A stretch of 64,000 nt of DNA, from positions 1,922,001-1,986,000 of the forward strand of contig NC_018214.1 in NCBI RefSeq assembly GCF_000219625.1. Direction: 5' to 3'. A program made the translations under genes and the position numbers. Numbering within the stretch: the first letter of the stretch is position 1; each line of letters begins with the position of its first letter. Under the pieces are notes generated by a model that worked only from the letters and a program-made list of their open reading frames with translations, was not told the origin of the DNA and did not search any database. Of the stretch, positions 1-11,276 are shown piece after piece. The DNA comes from Zymoseptoria tritici IPO323 (taxonomy: Eukaryota; Ascomycota; Dothideomycetes; Mycosphaerellales; Mycosphaerellaceae).

Positions 1-154
1 TCAAAGGATTCGAGCTTCGCCGTACATCGACTTCAGCTTTCGGTGTCAAGTCTGTATGACGCTTCGACTTCTTATCATCGCATCCGACAGTGAATGTTCA
101 CCGTATACCTGCTTGATCATGTCCGCTGTTGAGCAAGCTCTCTCGATTACGTCC

Positions 155-917
155 AAAGATGAGCAGCAACATCTCGAGCTTCAAATCCGTCTTCAAAGTC
201 GACATCAAGCGGACATGCCGAGCTGAAAGACTCGCTGCCGCGAGCGCTCGTACCACGAAGGGCTCATAAAAAGACTCGCAATGGCTGCTTGACTTGCAAG
301 AGACGCAGAGTCAAGATAAGTACGCCGAAAAGACAAAGCCCAGCGATCTGCGACTTCCGGACAGTGATCTACCTGTACGGGAGAGACATGACTCTTCACT
401 CGCATTGCGGACCGATTGTGCTTTCGGCAGATGATAGCAACGGCGTCCTCGGGCGAGAGACCGGATGTTGCTTGCAGGCCTGCCGCGGGCTTTCGTCGAG
501 TTGTGTCAGTTGGAGGAAGACTCTTGCTATGAGAATGATGCATACCACCGAACCCTGCGGACACTGACGCCGCTGTTTCTTCTCGAGTCGTCCGCGGAGA
601 ACTTCACGCCACTAATAACATTCATTGTTTGGACTTGATCGGATCTGAAGCCGTTGCTAAGGAGGAGGGATTATCGGGCTCTGCTCTTGTTAGCGTACTG
701 GTATGCGATATTTGGGCAGATCGGGCAGTGGTGGATTGAGAAGAGGGCGAGGTCGGAGTGTCGTGTTATAGTGAGGTAGTTGTCGATGCGGGCCGATGTG
801 GATATGGGGAGTCTGCTACGGTTTCCAGCTGCATTGGGTGCTGGTGATGAACTGTTGGCTCGGAAATGTCTGAAAGAGATTGTCGGGGATCTCGGACCAA
901 CGAACGTGGACTTGTAA
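155..917 (+). pseudogene. Decayed Zn2Cys6 transcription factor (UPC2-like)
   Basis: This is a relic of a fungal Zn2Cys6 regulator. A plausible old start is the ATG at 155, in another frame from what follows. At 268-312 frame 1 reads a typical zinc-cluster start (NGCLTCKRRRVK), but the third and last cysteines of the cluster are not found. A short stretch near 388 (DMTLHSHC) resembles the start of the fungal regulatory domain. From about 441 frame 3 gives its C-terminal part, including LLAYWYAIFGQIGQWWIEKR, a pattern typical of UPC2-type sterol regulators. That frame is broken by TGA at 636-638, in a Trp-rich spot, and TAG at 777-779, and ends at TAA 915-917. At least two frameshifts and a large central deletion are needed. 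It is non-functional as read. The family call is from recalled motif similarity, not a search. Confidence 0.7.
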
Positions 918-1083
918 AATGTGTCGATAATTTGCTGCAGTCAATGAAAGTGGCACGAGGTCAACATGCACAAGGTCTTCTGTGGAGTCGTCAAAGGTGA
1001 GGCGTCCCGCATGTTGATTCATCATCCATATCGTTGCGGCGAAATGTCAGAGCGAAGATGAAGGATGCGAGCAATTATGTGGC

Positions 1084-1867
1084 TCACACAATGTTCTTTG
1101 CCAGCCATGCTTCCCAGTCGTCCTTGCTGAAACTGCTCTCAATGCCGTTCTCCACGATTCCCTGCACAGAGGTCAGCAAGGATTCTTTTCATCAGAGAAT
1201 AGGGTATCGCAGGACTAACGTTGAAGAGTACAGTCGGTGTAACGTGGACGCCCTGCAGACGAGCAGCCTACGGCGAGTCAGTCTGCGTCAATAGCATAGA
1301 GCACCGTGGATCTCACCTTCACCAACAACTTCAGATCATTGGTCACCTTATTCCCACCGTTGAGCCCGCCATCCTTATCCGGCTTATCAGAAATCTCCAA
1401 CAGACTGTAAATCTTCTTGTCATCGAGCCCGACACCGCCAGCCAACTTCGCGAGTCTCTCATAAGTCTTGTTGCGAGGCTCATGGACAACATTCGCATCG
1501 AAGTACTCCGTCTGCTTGTCAAACAGCGCTTTGCTGAAGGCCCAGAACTTATCCGGTTGGGTCTGTAGCACGGCAACTCCAGCCTCGTGGACGAGTGTCG
1601 ATGATGGGTGCCATGGCTGGATCACTTGACGGAAGATGAGCTGGACCTTGCCGGGGTATTTCTTCTTGATCACTGGATACACGTTGTCGTATACTGTATC
1701 GAACATCTTCTTGCTGAAAGGGCAGACATAGTCGAGGACTGGAGTTTGGTTAGGTCAATGGCTTTCGAGGACAACTGTCGACACATACACAGCTCGAGCG
1801 TGTGGAGTGTTTCCGGGTTGGCTGCTGCTACGAGCTTTTGGCCGGCGAATTTGGGTGCGAGCGCCAT
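1084..1867 (-). CDS. DsbA-like thioredoxin-fold protein
   Basis: Four exons on the minus strand: 1789-1867, 1317-1738, 1220-1252 and 1084-1161, giving about 203 residues. The joins restore a DsbA/thioredoxin-like reading: an N-terminal beta strand (HTLELFLDYVCPFSKKMF), a helical middle, then GVHVTPTVLFNG, the cis-proline strand typical of this fold, and a C-terminal end in DDWEAWLAKNIV. The site is C-P-F-S rather than C-x-x-C, so only one active-site cysteine remains. This is common in fungal members of the family and argues against a simple dithiol oxidase role. No signal peptide is seen, so it is probably cytosolic. The 33-nt third exon rests on reading frame and splice signals only. The fold assignment is fairly sure; the substrate is unknown. 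Confidence 0.75.
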
Positions 1868-2118
1868 TGTGATGATTTGATCGTATGTGCAGGAGGAGAG
1901 TACCGCTCACTTTGAAAGAGTCTTGAGATATATAGTTGTTCAAGAGCTGATGATGTTTTGACGAGGTTGGATTTCATCATCGTCGAGAGACGTCAGCACA
2001 AGTCCCCACATGTTTTTGCCGAACTCAAACGCGTCTTCCCACGGCGCGACTCACTTCACTTCAACAATATCATCTTTTCTTCATCCTTCATGCATCATCA
2101 GGATGGTCAGTCATCAAT

Positions 2119-4965
2119 ATGGGCATACAGGAGCTGCCGCAGAATACGGTCAGAGCGCTGGGTGCCAACCAGGCTCTGACGGATCCGGCTTCACTCGTAA
2201 AGGAGCTCATTGACAACGCCCTTGATGCGAATGCCAACTCGATATCCGTGGAGATCAGCAACAACACTCTCGACACCATTCAAGTCCGCGACAACGGCCA
2301 TGGCATCGCACCCGAGGACCGCGAGTTGGTGGCACGACGCTACTGTACAAGCAAGATTTCTCGCCACCAGGACCTCAAGGACATTGGCGGCTCGTCGCTC
2401 GGATTTCGGGGCGAAGCACTTGCGAGTGCAGCGGAGCTGAGCGGCGGTCTGGTGGTCATCACCCGAGTGGAGGGCGAGCAAGTCTCCACGGCACTCAAGA
2501 TCAACCAGCAAGGTGAAGTCGTCGGGCAGGAGCGTGCGTCTTCATCAATCGGCACGACTGTCAAGATCACCGACTTTATCAAAGCCAATCCGGTTCGCAA
2601 GCAGGTGGCATTGAAGAACACAGATGCATGTCTCAAGAAGATCAAGAGGATGCTGCAGGCCTACGCTTTCGCTCGTCCACATGTTCGGATATCTCTGAAA
2701 GTGCTCAAGGCCAAGAACAACAAAGGCGACTTCGTGTATGCACCGAAACCAAATGGCAACGCAGAAGATGCAGCATTCAAGATCGTGGGTGCCGCGTGCT
2801 CATCGCAGTGTATATGGTCCGTCCTTGAAGAAAGAGGCTTCACTTTGCAAGCTTTCCTACCCCGACCAGATGCCGACTTGAACAAAGTCTGCAATACCGG
2901 CACTTTCCTCTCAGTCGACGCACGCCCCGTCTCCACGACTCGAGGTCATCTCAAGCAAATGATGAAAATCTATCGAGAGTCGTTGAAGGCATTGCATCCC
3001 AAACACGGCGAGATCAAGGAGCCTTTTCTGTTCCTCGAGATCAGCTGTCCGCAGGGAGCGTACGATGCTAACATCGAGCCGGCCAAAGACGACGTCTTGT
3101 TCGAAGATGCAGACATTGTTGTCGAGATGGTGAAACAGCTGTTTCGTACTGTCTATGAGCCTGCGCCGGATGTTCCTGTCCCTGTCGATGAGCCTATCAA
3201 AAAGCATGCCGCAGTCACTCAACATGTCGACGAGTTTGCCGATTTTGAAATGACATTTGGTGATGACCTTCCAGCAGCACCTGCAGTGGTGTCGCGAATA
3301 GCTGAACAACCTCGAACTTACAACGCCGACGACTTACTGGCAGGCAATGACAATCAGCAGAGGGGCAACGACGATGTAATAGAGTCAGCTCCAGTACGAC
3401 GGAATCTCAGATCGACCATGTACGGATGCGACGAAGAAGATATCGACCTGTATCAGGACCAGCCTCTCGCTGACAGCACCGAAACTGACATGGAGGAGCT
3501 TCGTCAAGCCAGGAAAGACAGGACACTTTCCAATCCCTGGACGCTCGCGAAGCTGAACACTTCTAACCGTCGTCCGGACGTCACTGCAGACATGCCTGTC
3601 GTCCGAGCCATATCGAGCTCCCCAACGAGGCGCGAGGAGTCTGGCCATGTAAATCTACCGCTCGGCCTCCCGACTCCCAGGGCATCATCGCCGACTCGGC
3701 CGGCAGAGAGCTTTCACCCCTCGGAGCACGTCCCTCAAATGCGAATCGCAAGAGATGGTCGAATGATCGATGATCCCTCACCATTGCCTCCACCGCAGAG
3801 GTATATGCCTACTCCAATGACTGCCCGCCCGAATCGAGATGCGAGATCGCCTTCTCTCTTCGAAGACATGACACCGTCAGTCTACGATCGCAGCTCACAG
3901 CCCATTGGCGAGACAATGGGCTCAGGTACTCCTTTGGACGCCATCCCGCAAGCCCCAGGCAGGTCAAGTCGATCGCCCATCAAGCGCCAGCAGCCCCGCG
4001 TCAACAAGCCATTCGTTCCGCCGATGAGAGCCGAGCCAGAGCGGGAAAAGGTCTGGTTCGACAACGTGGAACCGGCTCCGCGAAGGAATGGAGCTGGTCG
4101 GGCGAGGAAGTCTCAAGGCCATCACAACACCGACAACTTGGTGACGCAAGGAGAACTCGGCGACTTAATCGAAGACGGCCGCGCGCTGACGCCACCACGA
4201 GCCAACCGCGACATTCGCGACTTCGTGGGCAGAGATCCGAGCATTGACTTAGGGAACTTCATCGAGGATCGTAATTTCGCCCGAGACGGACCTACCAACC
4301 AAACGACGGTATCAGGAACCCACGACGAGGAATCTCATCCTCCGCCACCAATCCGCCGCGATTTCGTACCCGCAAGCGAACTCGCCATCCCCGAATCCGA
4401 GCCAGACCTCTACAAACACGACCCCCGACCTCCAAAACGAAGAAAAACAGCCGACCGCCCCGCTCTCCAAGAACTCAGTCCCAACACGTCCGCACCCACC
4501 TCCATCATCATCGACGACGACGAACCCCGGCCCACAACCACAACCAGCACCCGCGCCCCTTCCCGCCGCCGCAGCTCCAAAGGCACCCACCGCAGTAAAT
4601 CCAGCCGCTTACCGCTCGAGCGCACTCCAGCTGGGAAGAGAGTCCACGATCTCGCTACGACTATTACGATCGACACGGCCGAGCTGGCTAGTTTCGCTGG
4701 GCGGGGGTATTTGAGGCACACTTTGCCGGGGTATGAGCAGTCGGCGGAGGATGGTGACGGTGGCGCTTTTCAGGGAATGGATTTCGATTTCGATGGTCTC
4801 GCGACGAGGTTGCATGGACTACTACTCAACGCGGGCTCGGAAGTAGAAGTTGACGACACCGCCCTTGTGCGTCGGGATACTCTGCGTTCGGAGATCGAGA
4901 CTGCGTTCACGCAGTATGAGGAGCAGATGGCGGATCTGCCGGGTTCGACGCTGCCATCTGTTTAG
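2119..4965 (+). CDS. MutL-family mismatch repair protein, Mlh2/PMS1 type
   Basis: Single-exon gene, 948 residues. The N-terminal GHKL ATPase is complete. It has KELIDNALDA at 28-37, with the general-base Glu29 and the Mg-binding Asn33 of MutL proteins. It also has DNGHGI at 58-63, TSKI at 77-80 and GFRGEAL at 95-101. The start (GIQELPQNTVRAL) resembles human PMS1/yeast Mlh2 more than Mlh1, Pms1 or Mlh3. The region after about residue 350 is long, polar and Pro/Ser/Arg-rich. I do not see the metal-binding DQHA endonuclease motif, which fits an accessory MutL protein that pairs with Mlh1 in nuclear mismatch repair. Motif I is unusual (IDN-ALDANA instead of VEN-SLDAGA). The ATG at 2119 was chosen because the family starts only a few residues before this motif block. 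Confidence 0.85.
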   Translation: MGIQELPQNTVRALGANQALTDPASLVKELIDNALDANANSISVEISNNTLDTIQVRDNGHGIAPEDRELVARRYCTSKISRHQDLKDIGGSSLGFRGEALASAAELSGGLVVITRVEGEQVSTALKINQQGEVVGQERASSSIGTTVKITDFIKANPVRKQVALKNTDACLKKIKRMLQAYAFARPHVRISLKVLKAKNNKGDFVYAPKPNGNAEDAAFKIVGAACSSQCIWSVLEERGFTLQAFLPRPDADLNKVCNTGTFLSVDARPVSTTRGHLKQMMKIYRESLKALHPKHGEIKEPFLFLEISCPQGAYDANIEPAKDDVLFEDADIVVEMVKQLFRTVYEPAPDVPVPVDEPIKKHAAVTQHVDEFADFEMTFGDDLPAAPAVVSRIAEQPRTYNADDLLAGNDNQQRGNDDVIESAPVRRNLRSTMYGCDEEDIDLYQDQPLADSTETDMEELRQARKDRTLSNPWTLAKLNTSNRRPDVTADMPVVRAISSSPTRREESGHVNLPLGLPTPRASSPTRPAESFHPSEHVPQMRIARDGRMIDDPSPLPPPQRYMPTPMTARPNRDARSPSLFEDMTPSVYDRSSQPIGETMGSGTPLDAIPQAPGRSSRSPIKRQQPRVNKPFVPPMRAEPEREKVWFDNVEPAPRRNGAGRARKSQGHHNTDNLVTQGELGDLIEDGRALTPPRANRDIRDFVGRDPSIDLGNFIEDRNFARDGPTNQTTVSGTHDEESHPPPPIRRDFVPASELAIPESEPDLYKHDPRPPKRRKTADRPALQELSPNTSAPTSIIIDDDEPRPTTTTSTRAPSRRRSSKGTHRSKSSRLPLERTPAGKRVHDLATTITIDTAELASFAGRGYLRHTLPGYEQSAEDGDGGAFQGMDFDFDGLATRLHGLLLNAGSEVEVDDTALVRRDTLRSEIETAFTQYEEQMADLPGSTLPSV

Positions 4966-5490
4966 CAGTGTACTTTAGAGCATATCATTAAAGTCGCTGT
5001 GATCAGCGCTGGCGTTTTGGGAAGGATGATGATACCCAAGGGATGTTATGAAGTGGAGTGAGCAGGACCTAGAGGACATGTCAAAAGCAAGAGAAAGGGA
5101 TGATGATACCCGCGCAATGACTGGCAGAGTTTACAGAACATGTCAGAGAACATACCCAAGGAACACGAGTACAGATGCATCGCGCATCATCAGTACAGAA
5201 CCAAAATATCCATAGTCAGCATCACACCGAAAGCGAGAGTCCGACCCAGATGCACATTCTAATAGACTTTCCATTTCCCTCCACGCACACAATAAAACAG
5301 TCTAAAACCGGACGGACTCTACACACGCGACAACGCTAACGCACACACTCTCTCACACACACACAAACGCCTACCTACTCCTCCTCTCTTCTCTAGCACA
5401 ACCTTCTATGCAGCATGTCCTTCCCTCTGTCCAGCTCCCCCTCCCCTTCGCATTCTTCCTTCTCCCTTCTTCTTCCTCCATCCCCATCAT
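4966..5490. other. Convergent intergenic region with CA-rich tract
   Basis: This is the space between two convergent genes. It holds a short CA/CT-rich microsatellite-like tract at about 5335-5372 followed by a pyrimidine-rich stretch to about 5480, probably the 3' UTR of the downstream minus-strand gene. No coding frame was recognised. Confidence 0.5.
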
Positions 5491-8400
5491 CTACAACGGC
5501 TTCCCTCCAATAAAATCACTCCACCTCCTCACCTCACTCGGAATCCCCTCTCCCTTGGGCAATTTCTCACTCATGCACTGAGCGAAGAGGACGGCAGTCT
5601 AACACAAATCAATCGTCAGCAAAAGTCATCCGATCATCAGCTCCACCCGACGAAGGAGGGCCAAAGCCCCTCAGAAGGGGAAAAATGTAGAACTCACCCT
5701 CGGCTCCATGAACAACGGCACCCCAAAATCCACCGCATTCCTCCTCATCACATAATCCTCATCCACCATACTACTCGCCCTCCTCTTCGCGAGGTTGAAC
5801 ACCCCCTTGATATCATACTGTTCGAAAACCTCCCTCAACGCCCTCTTGTCTTCCTTCGGGAATTCAATCACCTGCACACTGACGCTACCATCCTTGGAGG
5901 TCGACTCGAGGTGTGCTTTTACCTCCTCATTCGCCGCGAAGAGTTTGTATCCCAGAGGAGTGAGGTAGTCTACGATCTTACCCAAGTCCGGGGTGGAAGT
6001 GTCGCCGCCAAAGAGGAGTCCCTCACCGGGGAGAGGGAGGCGGAAGTTCATGGTGGATTGCATAGCGGTCCAGTAGGCTTCGACGAGGTTTGTTCCGAAA
6101 CAGGCCATTTCTCCGGTCGACGCCATTTCCACGCCGAGGTAGGGGTCTGCGCCGGCGAGACGGGTCCATGAGAATTGCGGGACCTTGACGGCGAGGTAGT
6201 CGCGCGTCACAGCCATGAGGTCGACAGGTTCAGGGACGTCTTTTCCGACCAAAGCCTTGGTGGCGACGTCGATGAAGTTTGTTCCGAGAACTTTGGAGAC
6301 GAAGGGGAAAGAGCGGGAAGCGCGGAGATTGCACTCGATGACTTTGAGAAGGGGATCGCCAGAAGGATCCTCGGGATTAGTGGCGGAGATAATTTGCATG
6401 TTGAAGGGACCGGTGATGGACCAGGCCTTGGCGACTTTTTGGGCAATCTCCTTGACGCGCTCGATGGTGCGAGCAGGGAGGTGGGCGGGTGGGAGGACGA
6501 GAGAGGCATCACCAGAGTGGACACCCGCGTTCTCGACGTGTTCACTGACGGCGTGAACGAGGAGCTTGCCATTGTGAGCGACGGCATCGCAGTCGATTTC
6601 GAGGGCGCCTTCAATGAATTTGGTGATGACGACGGGATGGTCGGGGGAGACGTTGGCGGCGGCGAGGAGCTTCTCTTCCAGTTCGGACTCCGAGCGAATG
6701 ACGGTCATGGCGGCGCCTGAAAGGACGTAGCTGGGACGGACGAGGACGGGGTATTCAACTTCGTTAGCGAAGTCTTGGGCTTCCTTGTAAGAGGTGAGTT
6801 CCTTCCAGGCTGGTTGGTCAACACCGATGGAGTCAAGGATCTGAGAGAACTTGTGACGATCTTCGGCTTTGTCAATGTCCTTGGGGTCAGTTCCGAGCAC
6901 CTTGGCTTTGCCAGTCTCTTGGAGCTTCAGGGCCATGTTCTGAGGGAGTTGACCTCCGACAGAGACGACAACACCAGTAGAGGATTCCAGTTCGTAAATG
7001 TCCATGACACGTTCGTAGCTCAGTTCTTCAAAGTAGAGGCGGTCGGGCACGTCGAAGTCGGTGGAGTACTGGATGGAATGTTAGCAGGTTCAATCATTCT
7101 CACGACTCTGGCTCATGACATACCGTCTCGGGATTGTAATTGATCATAACAGTCTTCTTCCCCAACTCCTTCAACGACAAAGTCGCATTGACAGCACACC
7201 AGTCGAACTCGACCGAAGATCCAATGCGGTACACACCGGAACCCAGCACGATAACACCGTGGTCGTCAAACTTGACATCATGGCTCGAAGCGTTGTAGGT
7301 AGTGTAGAGGTAGTTGGTATCAGCAGGAAATTCCGCAGCGAGCGTGTCGATCTTCTTGACCCACGGACGGATACCGAAGTTCTTCCTCCTCGCGCGGACC
7401 TCATCTTCAGTGCTGTTGACCGCTTTCGCGATTTGAATGTCGCTGAATCCGAGTTTCTTCGCTTTGAGCATGAGTTCCTTTTTGACGCCGAAGAGGGAGC
7501 CGATGTTTTGCAGTTCGTGGGTGCAGTCGACGATGTTTTGAATCTTGTACAGGAACCATTTGTCGATCTTCGAGAGTTCATTCACTTTGTCGACAGAGTA
7601 TCCCTCGTGGAGCATAGCCTGTCCAACAGCGAGCCATCGGCGATCGGTGGGGTTGCGGAGAACATCATCGAGGTCTTCAAACTTGTCACCTTGCAGGCCG
7701 TGGAAGCGTGGATCAACTTGGCGAATGGCTTTTTGGAAGGACTCTTCGAATGTACGACCAATGGCCATGACTTCTCCGACGGATTTCATGGCAGAGCCGA
7801 TGTGACGGTCGACATTCTGGAACTTGGCCAGGTCCCATCGAGGGATCTTTGTAACGATGTAGTCAAGAGAAGGCTCGAAGTTGGCAGTTGTGGTGCGGGT
7901 GACGGCGTTGGGCAATTCGGGAAGAGTGTGTCCGAGACCGATCTTCGCGGCGGTGTATGCCAAGGGGTATCCAGTAGCTTTCGAGGCGAGGGCAGAGGAA
8001 CGAGACAAGCGAGCGTTGACTTCAATCACACGGTAGTCGAGACCATCAGGTTGCAAAGCGTATTGCACATTGCACTCTCCCACGACACCGAGATGACGGA
8101 CGATCTTGATCGAGGCAGAGCGGAGCATGTGGTATTCCTCATCGCTGAAGGTTTGCGAAGGAGACACGACAATGCTGTCTCCAGTGTGGACACCCAGCGG
8201 ATCGAAGTTTTCCATGTTGCAGACGGTGATGCAGTTATCCGAAGCGTCACGTACGACCTCATACTCAGCTTCCTTCCATCCCTTGAGCGACTTTTCGACC
8301 AAAATCTGAGGGGAGAGAGTGAGGGATCGCGCAGCCAAGTTGCGAAGCTCCTCCGCATTGTCCGCGAATCCAGATCCAAGACCTCCCAGCGCGTAGGCAG

Positions 8401-9154
8401 CACGAACGATGATCGGGTATCCGACGGTATCGGCAGCTTGTAGTGCCTCGTCAATGGTGGACACAGCGATCGATTCCGCAATGGGGATGTTGATCTCCTT
8501 CAATGCTTTCGCGAAGAGATCTCGATCCTCGCTCGTCTTCAACGTCTGCACACTGGTTCCCAACACCTTGACATTGTACCTCTCGAAGATTCCCATCTCG
8601 TCCATCTTGACACCCAAGTTGAGCGCAGTCTGTCCACCAAACGACAAGAAGATACCATCCGGCCTCTCCTTTTCAATCACATAGGTGACATACTCCGGAG
8701 TGACGGGGAGGTAGTAGATCTCATCCGCCAGCACGTGGGCGGTCTGAATGGTAGCAATGTTGGGGTTGATCAGAATCGACTTGATGCCCGCCTCTTTCAG
8801 TGCCTTGAGACATTGCGAACCGGAGTAGTCGAATTCACCGGCTTGACCGATGGCGAGACCGCCGGAGCCAATGACCAGGACTTTGTTCACGTCGACGAGG
8901 TTTTGTCCGCCGGCAATGGCGCCGCTTTCGAGGTAGGCTTTGGCATTGGGTGCGACCTCTGCTTGGCTTGCGGCGCGGACAGCGGTGTGGGAGAATTGGC
9001 GGTGTTGGCGGTGAACGAGCTTGGTCTGAGGAGTGCTGCGAGCGGTGGACGGCGAGAGAAACGTTCGACGAGCGATTCGGGGAGCGACCTGGCGGGAGGC
9101 ATTGGAGAGGAGCTCTTTTTGCAGCTGGCGAGCAAGTCGCTGGCTGAGAGCCAT
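5491..9154 (-). CDS. cpa2: Carbamoyl-phosphate synthase (arginine-specific), large subunit
   Basis: Three exons: 7124-9154, 5698-7068 and 5491-5598, giving 1169 residues, the usual length. It makes carbamoyl phosphate from bicarbonate, ATP and ammonia supplied by the small (glutaminase) subunit, for arginine synthesis. The first 60 or so residues are Arg/Ser/Gln-rich and nearly free of acids, a likely mitochondrial presequence. Both CPSase halves are seen. The first has [36 protein letters not shown] and [20 protein letters not shown]. The second has [16 protein letters not shown] and [18 protein letters not shown], followed by the C-terminal MGS-like allosteric domain. Intron 1 splits NPET/YSTDFD. 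Intron 2 precedes the last 35 residues, which end GGKPL. The absence of fused glutaminase and ATCase parts separates it from the pyrimidine enzyme. Confidence 0.95.
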
Positions 9155-11276
9155 TTTCGCTATCTTTCCACGAGCCCGGCACTCGAGTGCTCAAGGCCTA
9201 GACAAGACTGTCCCTCAGCTCACTCCGTCGAGAGAGGGGAGAGGAGGATTTCGCGTGCGAGATATGAAGGATTGTGGTGTGTCAGTGGGAACAGAAGTTG
9301 TTCTTCGGTGAGCAAAGACGAAGCTCTCGCATTTGGGAGTCAGAACGTCAAAAAGTTCGCGGGCCGGTGCACGGAAACCTTAAAGGTCAGATAAGGATTT
9401 CTGGAGATACCCAACACACAAAGTAATGCAATGTCCACTATTCGACTGAACGGATAGGAATGATTCTTGGTCTACACTGATCGAATCTGCATACAGTTCT
9501 CATATCCAACCTGTCAAAAGGATCTCTCTTCAAGCAATGATATGCCAAACAGCAAATATTCATGTTCAAAGCTCGTCGACAGGCCCTCCTCCCAGTCCCC
9601 ACAGCAAAATCGAGGTCAGCCATTGGAACCACTCGACGACAAAATTGAACAGTGCGTGCCAGGCAACCCTGTCCATGCTCGCGAAAGCACCGTGACGAGA
9701 AAGTGAAGAGAATTTTTCAGCTTCATGCAGTGTCCAAGGAAAGCAAAGCGGAGACGTACGGTAGTCTTTATTTCGTTGGGTCTCGATTCTGCAGTTGCTT
9801 TAGGATTCTTGTTATTGTTATCGGCAGCAGCGACTTCGGAGGGCTTTGGCTGGGTTGCTGGGGACTTGGACTTGGACTTGATGGAGGAACAGAGGAAACA
9901 TGGCTTCGATCGGCGGACTGTGACGGTGACTGGCGGATCGAGCATTGGATCTCAGGATGCATTGGAGAAAGCATCTTTCAAAACATTCACTCAAAAGCAT
10001 GCTCCCTCATGAGCTCACCTTGCTGGAACGATGTTCGTGCTCTCGAACGGTTTAGACTCCACCTCAAGAAATCCTTGGGGTTACGAACAACCCTAAGCCA
10101 TTGAAAATCACTGCACTTCTTACTTGGACCTTCCTGTCGTCGTGTGACTCCTCTTTGAAGAGCATAGTCCGCCTGATTGGAATCGTCAATGCGGTAGAAA
10201 TGCTTCCAATGTTAAAACCACACGGTAGTCTTATTGAACAGTTACTCGCATTGTTGGTACATTTCACGTGGGACCCTTCAGACTTCCTGAACGAGACGAT
10301 CAGGATCGTTTCAAATCCAACCTGAGCTACTCTCCATATGCTGTGAAGACATCTTTGCAAGATTGTCTTCATCGACTCCTCCTTCTCAAACCGACTCGCT
10401 ACAGGCAGGACAGGCATTGAGCTTGTGAAAGCCGATCTTTCGTCTCCAGCCCCATACTAAACCGCAATGCCATTGGCTCTCGAAGTACCGACCGACCACG
10501 TCTTCCTCCCTGCGACCCTTCATGCAGACTCCAGCTTCACCAATACTCAAACTCCAGCACCAAGCCGCAGCCCCACTGTCTCGCCTTAAGTCCTTCTGCC
10601 TTGGAGTCGCCTGACTGCCTTCACCTCGAATTAGTTGGAGGCACAGTGTCTGACACACGAGGCGATTGAACACGAACGATTTCCTTTTCCATTCTCCACA
10701 TCTCAAAGTGGTCCTTTCTCTCTATGTACCAACACACAACCCCGTCCCCTATGCCAGAGATTCACTCGGCCGTCCCCTCAGTCCTCCCAGTCCTCCTTAC
10801 ACCCACTGCTCCTCATTTTCCCCTCTTCATCGATCCCATCCCTTTCCTCCCTCTCTTTCTTCCTCCCATCTTGCCCATCTCCAGACCTTCCTCCATTCCT
10901 CCAGTCCCCTCTTCTTTCCTCCGCAGCGAAAGACACTGCTCTCATACACATTAATACTAAAAACCAAAAAACAGGGAAAGAAAGAGCGGCCAGTCAAGAG
11001 CCAAGTTTATAACAAACAATGCCAAAAAGGGGAAATGATAGAGACACAAGGTGGTGTGGTGTGGTGTGGCCGCCGACTTTTTCTCAATCATGCAGTCCGG
11101 CTCCAGTTCCAGGGCCGTCCATGCGATCCATCCGTCCAAATACGCGCAAAGGAAATTCGTCAATGTGGAGGGGTATCATCTCATCGTCAAACGCACCAAG
11201 AGCACAGCCGTTCATTCGCTCGCTCGCTGAGCGAACCAGGGACATCAAGGGCAAGAAGGAACACGTCCAGGAATCA
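9155..11276. other. 2.1-kb intergenic region, no gene recognised
   Basis: Between the 5' end of cpa2 and the 3' end of rax2, both on the minus strand. It holds the cpa2 promoter and 5' UTR, and a strongly pyrimidine-rich (C/T) stretch at about 10690-10930, which gives long low-complexity frames in several phases. A 62-codon minus-strand frame near 9945-9760, followed by a GT donor-like site, is Lys/Ser-rich and has no recognisable domain, so it is not called. Confidence 0.4.

Noticed and set aside
7115..8443. 442-codon open frame on the plus strand
   Set aside because: It lies exactly antisense to the conserved first exon of cpa2 and shows mirror-type composition without a domain, so it is a shadow frame.
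9616..9945. Lys/Ser-rich minus-strand frame with a GT donor-like site
   Set aside because: No recognisable domain and no convincing second exon; left as intergenic.
10690..10930. Long Pro/Leu/Ser-rich frames in several phases
   Set aside because: They come from one pyrimidine-rich tract, which opens all frames on that strand.
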